A DNA stretch of 22,488 nt. Origin: Puniceicoccales bacterium. GTDB taxonomy: Bacteria > Verrucomicrobiota > Verrucomicrobiia > Opitutales > JAIRLG01. A program made the position numbers and the translations under genes. Position 1 is the stretch's first letter. Every line of letters starts with the position of its first letter. The notes under the pieces were generated by a model. It was not told the DNA's origin. It worked only from the letters and a program-made list of their open reading frames with translations, and made no database searches. Below are positions 15,483 through 21,238 of this stretch, piece by piece. The stretch is taken from the NCBI GenBank assembly GCA_031255915.1, contig JAIRRP010000058.1:1-22488 (forward strand). Reading direction: 5' to 3'.

Positions 15483-16275
15483 TCCCCACAAGGGCGAGAA
15501 AGAGGCTCAGCACTTGGCCGCGGGAGAGTTGATACAGGGTAGGAGCATCGGGTTCCCGAAAAATTTCGGCGAAATATCTCACAAAAGAGTAAAAACAGAG
15601 GAAATCAGCCGTCAATTTTCCGTACGTTCGGGAGGGACTTTTCCAAAATGTCCTCTGGAGGAGGAGAAAGAGCAGTATCCCCTCCAGAAGAGCTTCGTAA
15701 AGTTGGGAGGGATGTCGCGGTGGGATTTCGGCGATGGGAGTCAGCGGTGCGACGGATTGGGGAAAGCGGATAGCCCAAGGTAAGGTGGTCACTTTTCCCC
15801 AAAGTTCTCCATTGATGAAATTGGCCAGGCGGCCGAAAAAAACACCGAGTGGTGCGATGGCACAGCATAGGTCCGTCGATTGCAAGAAGGATAGGGAATA
15901 CCGTCGAGAAAAGGCCATGATGGCTATGGCGATGCCGATGACAGCACCATGAAAGGACATGCCGCCTTCCCAAAATCGAAAAATCCATAGGGGATGGCCC
16001 TTCCAGAAGGCGAAATCATAAAAGATGACATAGCCTGTACGGCCACCGAAGAGGATGCCCAGCGCTATGGCGACCAGGAATGATTCGTTTTCAGGAACCG
16101 ATAATGGCGAGCGACCTTTTCGGGAGCACATGTTAAAAAAAACGTAGGCGGAAAGAAGTCCCAGGAGGTAGGCCACACCGTACCAGCGGATACCCTCTGT
16201 GAAAAATGAGGATGGGAAGCGAAAGACAAAGGGATCCAGCTGATGAACCCAGTAGGCGAAAAATTTTGAAGACAT
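15403..16275 (-). CDS. lgt: Prolipoprotein diacylglyceryl transferase Lgt
   Basis: Inner-membrane enzyme that attaches diacylglycerol from phosphatidylglycerol to the lipobox Cys of prelipoproteins. The 290-residue product has about seven membrane segments. Motifs include GGRTGYVIFYD (~78), FWEGGMSFHGAVIG (~105), the Lgt signature GRLANFINGELWGK (~150), RHPSQLYEALLEG (~190) and FLCFYSFVRYFAEIFREPD (~230). I start at ATG 16275 (MSSKFFAYWVHQLDP); the frame is open for 27 more residues upstream, but these lie inside dapA. It follows dapA by 17 bp, so the two are likely cotranscribed. The charged C-terminal tail (YLEVRDRRRPTNSRDD...) is antisense to the conserved end of yidD. Confidence 0.94.
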   Translation of the reverse strand: MSSKFFAYWVHQLDPFVFRFPSSFFTEGIRWYGVAYLLGLLSAYVFFNMCSRKGRSPLSVPENESFLVAIALGILFGGRTGYVIFYDFAFWKGHPLWIFRFWEGGMSFHGAVIGIAIAIMAFSRRYSLSFLQSTDLCCAIAPLGVFFGRLANFINGELWGKVTTLPWAIRFPQSVAPLTPIAEIPPRHPSQLYEALLEGILLFLLLQRTFWKSPSRTYGKLTADFLCFYSFVRYFAEIFREPDAPTLYQLSRGQVLSLFLALVGIILYAYLEVRDRRRPTNSRDDSAEGA

Positions 16276-16292
16276 CGTTGGGCGTGAGGAAT

Positions 16293-17219
16293 TTAAAGTG
16301 GCGTAACCCGTAAAGTTTTTGAAGAAAGATTTAGACCTTCGGAAACACGGGCCCATGTGGCTTCGAGCATTTGCGCGTGCTCCGGGGTAAGGGGTACCAA
16401 GGGCAGCCTCGTTTCATGGGATGTGATGATTTTCCGTCGTGCGAGGAGATGCTTTATGGGTACGGGATTGCTCTCGAGGAAGAGGTCGCGGAAAAGAGGG
16501 GCCATGACTTGGTGCAATGTCCGGGCTTCGGCCACGGCACCGCGAAGCATGGACTGGACAATTTTCTGCACCTCGTCGGGAAATAGATTGGAGGCGACGC
16601 TGATGACGCCACAGGCTCCGAGAGCCATGAAAGGGAGCGTCATGCTGTCATTACCACCGAGAATGGAAAAATTCTCCCCGAGTGCGGCCCGAAGGGCATC
16701 GACGCGAGCACACTGTTCAGTGGCTTCTTTAAGTCCGACGATGTGGGGATATTTTTCGTGGAGCTTTGCGACCGTCTCTACGGCGATTTCGATGCCACAG
16801 CGAGAGGGAACGGAATAGAGGATGATGGGTTTTCGAGTGTTTTGGGCGATGGTCGAAAAATGGTGAAAAAGACCTTCCTGGGAGGGTTTATTGTAATAGG
16901 GAGCGACTACGAGGATGGCATCCACATCCAGATGATCGGCCAATTGCGTCTTTGTTACGGCGTGTTGTGTCACGTTGGAGCCGGTGCCGACGATGATTTT
17001 AAAAGAAGGTTTTTTTTGCTCCAGCGCCTCTCGGGTGAGTATTTCAAGCTCACCGTTATCGAGCGCGGGAGATTCTCCGGTGGTGCCGCCGATGACGATT
17101 CCTTCGAGATTTTGCTGGGTGGTAAGTAGGTGTTCAAAACTGGCGAGATCCAATTTCTCCGCCAGAAAAGGGGTAACGAGTGCGGAGTAAGTTCCTGAAA
17201 AGAGCGGTTTTGGGTCCAT
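16293..17219 (-). CDS. dapA: 4-hydroxy-tetrahydrodipicolinate synthase DapA
   Basis: Condenses pyruvate with aspartate semialdehyde, the first step of the diaminopimelate/lysine branch that also feeds peptidoglycan. The 308-residue TIM-barrel protein shows GGTTGESPAL (~43, the Thr-Thr pair), APYYNKPSQEGLFHHF (~135, active-site Tyr), and IVGLKEAT (~165) with the Schiff-base lysine. YSVPSRCGIEI replaces the usual YNVPxRTG but keeps the substrate-binding Arg. These together favour DapA over the wider NAL/KDPG aldolase family. ATG 17219 begins MDPKPLFSGTYSALVTPF, the normal family start. It heads a dapA-lgt pair and diverges from recA across 312 bp containing a cloverleaf repeat. Confidence 0.94.
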   Translation of the reverse strand: MDPKPLFSGTYSALVTPFLAEKLDLASFEHLLTTQQNLEGIVIGGTTGESPALDNGELEILTREALEQKKPSFKIIVGTGSNVTQHAVTKTQLADHLDVDAILVVAPYYNKPSQEGLFHHFSTIAQNTRKPIILYSVPSRCGIEIAVETVAKLHEKYPHIVGLKEATEQCARVDALRAALGENFSILGGNDSMTLPFMALGACGVISVASNLFPDEVQKIVQSMLRGAVAEARTLHQVMAPLFRDLFLESNPVPIKHLLARRKIITSHETRLPLVPLTPEHAQMLEATWARVSEGLNLSSKTLRVTPL

Positions 17220-17317
17220 TTCCTCAAGGGTAGGAAAAGTGGTTCAAAATCAAGGGAGATATTGTGGTTTTTCTCGAGAGGAAGGTGCGGATTTTGGGAT
17301 TTTTCGGGCCTTCGTTT

Positions 17318-17426
17318 GGTTTCCCGCCTTTGCGGTAAGAAAAAATGCAAAGCGGGAGCTTTCATTTTTCCTTACCGCAGCCCGCGCAGCGGGCGGGAGC
17401 CCAGAGGGCTCTAAAGGCGGGAAACC
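17318..17426 (+). repeat. Three-armed cloverleaf repeat, copy 4
   Basis: Perfect 14-bp closing stem GGTTTCCCGCCTTT (17318-17331) with 17413-17426. Arms are a long hairpin at 17332-17378 (GCGGTAAG/CTTACCGC base, a bulged C, AAAGC-ggga-GCTTT tip), GCCCGC-gca-GCGGGC at 17380-17394, and GAGCCC-aga-GGGCTC at 17397-17411. Linkers are 0-2 nt. Same orientation as copy 1. It lies in the divergent dapA/recA gap, so it is upstream of both genes. The rest of this 312-bp gap holds the recA upstream palindrome and no coding signal. Confidence 0.9.
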
Positions 17427-17463
17427 CGCGGGTCATTCGGAGACGCTGCCCGGGAAATGGTGT

Positions 17464-17479
17464 GGAATTTCGAAATTCC
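17464..17479. promoter_or_regulatory. Perfect 16-bp palindrome upstream of recA, candidate operator
   Basis: GGAATTTCGAAATTCC is a perfect inverted repeat 52 bp before the recA start. Its position suits an operator, and recA is usually under LexA control. It does not match the E. coli (CTGT-N8-ACAG) or Gram-positive (GAAC-N4-GTTC) LexA boxes, so a LexA role is only a suggestion. Confidence 0.45.
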
Positions 17480-17531
17480 TACGGAGGAAAAGACTTGTAA
17501 GCGCGTGCATTCCCGGTAGACAGTATAAGGT

Positions 17532-18596
17532 ATGAGTGATAAGACAAAAGAGCCCCAGGAGGCCGTCAATACGCTGCAGCTCGCGGTCAACGCCGTCAAT
17601 AAGCAATTTGGCGAGGGCTCTTTGATGCGTATGGGAGATGCCAAGAAACTCAATATATCGGTCATTTCAACGGGTTCGATTTCGCTCGATCTCGCCCTGG
17701 GTGCAGGAGGTCTTCCTCGGGGCCGCATCTGCGAGATTTTTGGCCCGGAATCCTCCGGCAAGACGACGTTGTGCCTGAGTGTTATCGCCGAAGCCCAGCG
17801 CCGTGGAGGCAATGCCGTTTTTATCGATGTCGAGCATGCCATTGACCCCCGCTATGCGAAAGTGGTCGGAGTCGATCTGGATAATCTCATGATGGCACAG
17901 CCGGAAAGCGGAGAAGATGCGCTGAATATCATGGAGATGCTCATTCGCTCTGGGGCCGTCGATGTTGTCGTCGTCGATTCCGTAGCGGCTCTAGCCTCCA
18001 AGGCCGAGCTCGATGGACGGATGGGGGACGTAACGGTGGGTGCTTTGGCGCGGTTGATGGGACAGGCCATGCGCCGCCTCACACCGATCATTAGCCATAC
18101 CCAATGCGTGTGTATTTTCACCAATCAAATTCGCGAAAAAATTGGAGTGATGTTCGGCAATCCGGAGACAACTCCGGGAGGTCGGGCGTTGAAATTTTCC
18201 GCCTCCATTCGCATGGATATACGCCGCTTGGCCCAATTGAAAGATAGCAGCGGTAAGGTTATCGGGAGCCGTACGCGCGTTAAAGTTGTGAAAAATAAAA
18301 TAGCGCCACCCTTCACGGAGTGCGAGTTCGACATCATGTACAATGAGGGTATCTCTCGTACTGGATCAGTGCTGGATCTGGGATTGGAATACAACATCAT
18401 CGAAAAGAAAGGTTCTTGGCTGGCCTATAAGGGAAAGATGTTGGGACAGGGGAGAGAGGCGGCCAAACAGGTAATGGCGAAGGATCCGTCCATGATGGAT
18501 GAAATCCAGACCGCCATTTATCAGAAGGTGAAAGTAGCCGGTGGAACGGTTTTAGGTAAATCTCCCCGCGACATGGTCGGCGGGGATGAGCTTTGA
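17532..18596 (+). CDS. recA: Recombinase RecA
   Basis: Strand-exchange ATPase and LexA co-protease. The 354-residue product is full length. It shows the N-terminal oligomerisation helix (residues ~10-30, VNAVNKQFGEGSLMRMG), Walker A GPESSGKTT (~72), LMMAQPESGEDALNIMEML, Walker B VDVVVVDSVAAL (~143), loop L1 LDGRMGDVTVGALARLM, loop L2 GVMFGNPETTPGGRALKF (~200), and the C-terminal domain ending in KVAGGTVLGKSP. The C-terminal acidic tail of E. coli RecA is very short here. ATG 17532 is the only good start, though AAGG lies just one base upstream, too close for a normal Shine-Dalgarno. The sufD-like gene follows after 69 bp. Confidence 0.97.
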   Translation: MSDKTKEPQEAVNTLQLAVNAVNKQFGEGSLMRMGDAKKLNISVISTGSISLDLALGAGGLPRGRICEIFGPESSGKTTLCLSVIAEAQRRGGNAVFIDVEHAIDPRYAKVVGVDLDNLMMAQPESGEDALNIMEMLIRSGAVDVVVVDSVAALASKAELDGRMGDVTVGALARLMGQAMRRLTPIISHTQCVCIFTNQIREKIGVMFGNPETTPGGRALKFSASIRMDIRRLAQLKDSSGKVIGSRTRVKVVKNKIAPPFTECEFDIMYNEGISRTGSVLDLGLEYNIIEKKGSWLAYKGKMLGQGREAAKQVMAKDPSMMDEIQTAIYQKVKVAGGTVLGKSPRDMVGGDEL

Positions 18597-18665
18597 GTAA
18601 GAAAGAGGAATGATAAACAGCGGGCGGGAGATTATTTTCCCGTCAGGGAGGATGCGGGGATCGAT

Positions 18666-19616
18666 ATGACACAGAAATTTTCTGAAAAACAGCATCCTAT
18701 GGCGAAAGAACAGTGGCGATTTTCTTCTCCAGAGACCTTTGGGGTGCCCTTAGGTCGCCTCTTGGCCGAGGCTAAGAAAGAGATGACCTCTCCGGAAGAG
18801 GACTTTTGTAGCCAACTGGGAGGCAATACCTATGATTGGTTTGATCTTTGTGCCACAGGAGATTGGGCGGAGCGTGAGATATTTTTGAACCGGTGTGGCG
18901 ATGTGCATTGGGAGGACGATGATAGATCGATCTGGAAATATGCCTTCGTCGTTGAGGAAGGCATGGATATTCGCTCGGAGAACTGCATTCGTCCTGTGGG
19001 TGCTTTTCAGGCCAATAGAATTTTTATGGAACTACGCCGTGGTGCTCATGTGAAATTTTCCCTCCGATTCGAGGAGTGTCCTACGGTATTGTCCGTTCTG
19101 AAGTTTGTGCTGTGCGAGCAATCATCACTGGAGGTCTTTATTTTTAGTCAGGGAGTCATGGCGAGTCGTTTGGAATTGGAGGTACAGCTAAAGGGCGAAA
19201 TGAGTTCAGCGGCAGTGGAAATCAGGCATTTGGGCGATCAAGATCATCGGTTTGATTGCCGGACAAAACAATGTCATACCGCGCCGCATACGACATCACA
19301 TTTAAAGATCAGAACTGTTCTCGATGGGCAATCGCGGCTGGTTTTTGGGGGGAAGGTCGTGATTGCCGAATCGGCGGTTGGCAGTAAAGCTTCCCAAAAA
19401 AATGAAAATCTGATGCTGTCTGGCGGAGCTTTGGCCCACAGTTTGCCAGAGCTTGATATTCGTTCGAAGGAGGTGGAATGTTCCCATGGTGCGACCGTTG
19501 TGCCGTTGGATGAGGAGGTTTTATTTTACATGGCCTCCAGGGGTATAGAAAGGGATTGGGCCAAGAGGCTTTTGAGGGAGGCTTTTCTCGGGAATGGTAT
19601 CTTTGCCGGGTATTAG
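18666..19616 (+). CDS. sufD: SufB/SufD-family Fe-S cluster assembly protein (SufD-like)
   Basis: Scaffold-type component of the SUF Fe-S assembly machine, which normally acts as a SufBCD complex. The 316-residue product keeps the right-handed beta-helix core and its C-terminal signature: HRFDCRTKQCHTAPHTTSH (~197-215), RLVFGGKVVIAESAVGSKASQ, NENLMLS, then LDIRSKEVECSHGATVVPLD and VLFYMASRGIERDWAKRLL. It is about 100 residues shorter than typical SufD, with a reduced N-terminal region. SufD rather than SufB is inferred from length and the lack of extra SufB cysteine motifs. No sufB, sufC or sufS is adjacent, which is unusual. The start is ATG 18666; ATG 18699 is also possible. It ends 15 bp before a cloverleaf repeat. 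Confidence 0.85.
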   Translation: MTQKFSEKQHPMAKEQWRFSSPETFGVPLGRLLAEAKKEMTSPEEDFCSQLGGNTYDWFDLCATGDWAEREIFLNRCGDVHWEDDDRSIWKYAFVVEEGMDIRSENCIRPVGAFQANRIFMELRRGAHVKFSLRFEECPTVLSVLKFVLCEQSSLEVFIFSQGVMASRLELEVQLKGEMSSAAVEIRHLGDQDHRFDCRTKQCHTAPHTTSHLKIRTVLDGQSRLVFGGKVVIAESAVGSKASQKNENLMLSGGALAHSLPELDIRSKEVECSHGATVVPLDEEVLFYMASRGIERDWAKRLLREAFLGNGIFAGY

Positions 19617-19631
19617 GGAGCGTTGTTTTTT

Positions 19632-19727
19632 CGCGCGATGGCCCCCTTTACTTTGCTAAAGTAAAGGCTGGCATTCTCACGGAGTGAGAATAGCCATGGT
19701 TGGCGTACGCCAACGGGCCATCGCGCG
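19632..19727. repeat. Three-armed cloverleaf repeat, copy 5 (divergent sequence)
   Basis: Perfect 13-bp closing stem CGCGCGATGGCCC (19632-19644) with 19715-19727. Arms are CCTTTACTTT-gct-AAAGTAAAGG (19645-19667), GGCATTCTCAC-gga-GTGAGAATAGCC with one bulged A (19670-19695), and GTTGGC-gtac-GCCAAC (19699-19714). Linkers are 0-3 nt. Same topology as the others but unrelated sequence. It fills the convergent gap between the sufD-like gene and the membrane-protein gene, where a bidirectional terminator would also be expected. Confidence 0.9.
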
Positions 19728-19752
19728 GCGCACCGATTTCCATGGGCATCAT

Positions 19753-20292
19753 TTACCAAAATAAGGTCGCGAGGACGACACATCCATAGATAGCCAGAAG
19801 TGCTCCTAAAAATCGCGGATAGAAAAAATCTTTTTTCTCCCGGAACCAATCGATGAAATCCCGGAAGCGATACGGCCAGGTTCCCAGGTAGATGGAGAGT
19901 AGGATGGTGAAGTAAATGCCAAAAACCATCCAAAGTCTGGAAGCGGTCTCTTCCATGTAAGCCGCTTGTAATAACTCATTCGCACCAAGTAAAGCAAAAA
20001 TACAGATGCCGCGTATGGAAAGAAAGTCCCGCAGATGTAAGAGCGCTATGAGGCCGACGGCGGCGAAGAAAATGAAAAAAAAGACTTTATATTGGCCAAA
20101 ATCAGACTCTCTCAGATGAAAGATATGCCACAGGAACCAGCTGACGGCCGGCACAAAACAGGCGTAATTGACGGTTTGGGAACGCATTCCGCTGTGCAGT
20201 AATTTTAGGCATGCTGCCGGGAAGCACAGAAATGCGGTTCCCAATAACAAGAAAATCGTTCCAAAAATAAGCTCAGCTTCCGATAATGTCAT
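19753..20292 (-). CDS. Six-helix integral membrane protein, unknown function
   Basis: I do not recognise this 179-residue protein. It has about six hydrophobic segments: LIFGTIFLLLGTAFLCF (~8-24), YACFVPAVSWFLWHIF (~43), VFFFIFFAAVGLIALL (~70), GICIFALLGANELLQA (~95), MVFGIYFTILLSIYLG (~122) and LGALLAIYGCVVLATLF near the C-terminus. A charged loop RFRDFIDWFREKKDFFYPR precedes the last helix. There are no obvious catalytic motifs and no signal peptide separate from helix 1. ATG 20292 lies only seven bases after the miaA stop, so it is probably translated from the same message as lptD-miaA. That linkage hints at, but does not show, an envelope role. Confidence 0.75.
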   Translation of the reverse strand: MTLSEAELIFGTIFLLLGTAFLCFPAACLKLLHSGMRSQTVNYACFVPAVSWFLWHIFHLRESDFGQYKVFFFIFFAAVGLIALLHLRDFLSIRGICIFALLGANELLQAAYMEETASRLWMVFGIYFTILLSIYLGTWPYRFRDFIDWFREKKDFFYPRFLGALLAIYGCVVLATLFW

Positions 20293-20299
20293 GGGGCCC

Positions 20300-21235
20300 T
20301 TACTGAAAGAAGGTGCTTAAAATGTCAAAGCTTTCCTCTTCGGAGTGAAGGTCGAGATTGAGTATCCAATCAATGGGAATCTGATGGCGGAACCATGTGC
20401 GCTGTTTGCGGATAAGGTGAAGCGTATTTTGAAGCATAGGGTCCTTCAATGCGGCAATATCCCTGCGGTCGGTTTGTAACCAATGGAGGGTTTCACGGTA
20501 CCCTATGGCTTGTCCAGCAGGACTATCAAACCTTAGACCTTGGCATTGCAGTTGCTGTACTTCCTCAATAAGTCCTCGGGTAATCATGTCGTCAATGCGC
20601 TGTGCTGCGCGGTTGCGAAGATTTTCTGGATTGCGCGTAAGCAAGCAGGTACGCTTTGGCCATGCGTGAAAAAGCGACTGTTTCGCCAAAAAGAGCTCTT
20701 GCAATTCCAGAACATTGTGTCCTGAAGCCAGACAGCGCGACAGGGCCCGAAGAACTCGTCTTGGATTGCGCAGATCGAGAGCGCCTGTTTTGGGACTGAT
20801 TTTGAGAAGTTCTTCGACAATCCCTGGAAGTCCTTCCTGACAGAAGAGCTCCGATACATACGCTTGAATGGATTTTGGGATGAAGATATCGTCGATAACG
20901 GCTCTGTAGAAGCTTTGAAGATAAAATCCGGAACCACCTACGATGAGGACCGGATGCCCGCGATTTTGGATATTTTTGACCGCCGTAAGGGCATCGCGCT
21001 GATAGCGCTCGACGTCGTACGTTTCAGAGATGTCGCAGAGGTCGATGCCGTGATGAGGAACGCCCACCCGTTCTCGAGGAACGGGCTTCGCTGTCCCAAT
21101 GTCCATTCCGCGGTAGAAATTCAAGGAATCACAGGAGAGGATTTCGGCTGAAAACTTCTGGGCCAAGCGGATTGACAGTGCCGTTTTGCCGATGGCCGTG
21201 CATCCCGTAATGATCCACAATGTAGATGCTTCCAT
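20300..21235 (-). CDS. miaA: tRNA dimethylallyltransferase MiaA
   Basis: Adds dimethylallyl to N6 of A37 in tRNAs reading UNN codons. The 311-residue product is full length. Motifs are the P-loop GCTAIGKTALS (~11, with Cys and Ile where Pro and Ser are common), SCDSLNFYRGMDIGTAKP (~34), VPHHGIDLCDISETYDV, VGGSGFYLQSFYRAVIDD (~100), GLIEEVQQLQ, AIGYRETLHWL (~245) and IRKQRTWFRHQ (~275). ATG 21235 starts three bases after the stop of the lptD-like gene, and the membrane-protein gene follows after seven bases, so the three form a tight leftward operon. Confidence 0.95.
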   Translation of the reverse strand: MEASTLWIITGCTAIGKTALSIRLAQKFSAEILSCDSLNFYRGMDIGTAKPVPRERVGVPHHGIDLCDISETYDVERYQRDALTAVKNIQNRGHPVLIVGGSGFYLQSFYRAVIDDIFIPKSIQAYVSELFCQEGLPGIVEELLKISPKTGALDLRNPRRVLRALSRCLASGHNVLELQELFLAKQSLFHAWPKRTCLLTRNPENLRNRAAQRIDDMITRGLIEEVQQLQCQGLRFDSPAGQAIGYRETLHWLQTDRRDIAALKDPMLQNTLHLIRKQRTWFRHQIPIDWILNLDLHSEEESFDILSTFFQ

Positions 21236-21238
21236 GGG

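Noticed and set aside
10998..17426. The cloverleaf elements as tRNAs or tRNA remnants
   Set aside because: The arms have 3-nt loops with no TTCGA T-loop, no 7-nt anticodon loop and no 7-bp acceptor with CCA; the shape resemblance is superficial.
17524..17529. TATAAG as the recA -10 box
   Set aside because: It ends two bases before the start codon, so transcription from it would begin inside the gene; no -35 lies at the right spacing.
10998..19727. The five cloverleaf elements as plain intrinsic terminators
   Set aside because: None ends in a U-run, each has three arms plus a closing stem, and two of the five lie in divergent gaps upstream of genes. A terminating effect for the convergent copy at 19632 is still possible.
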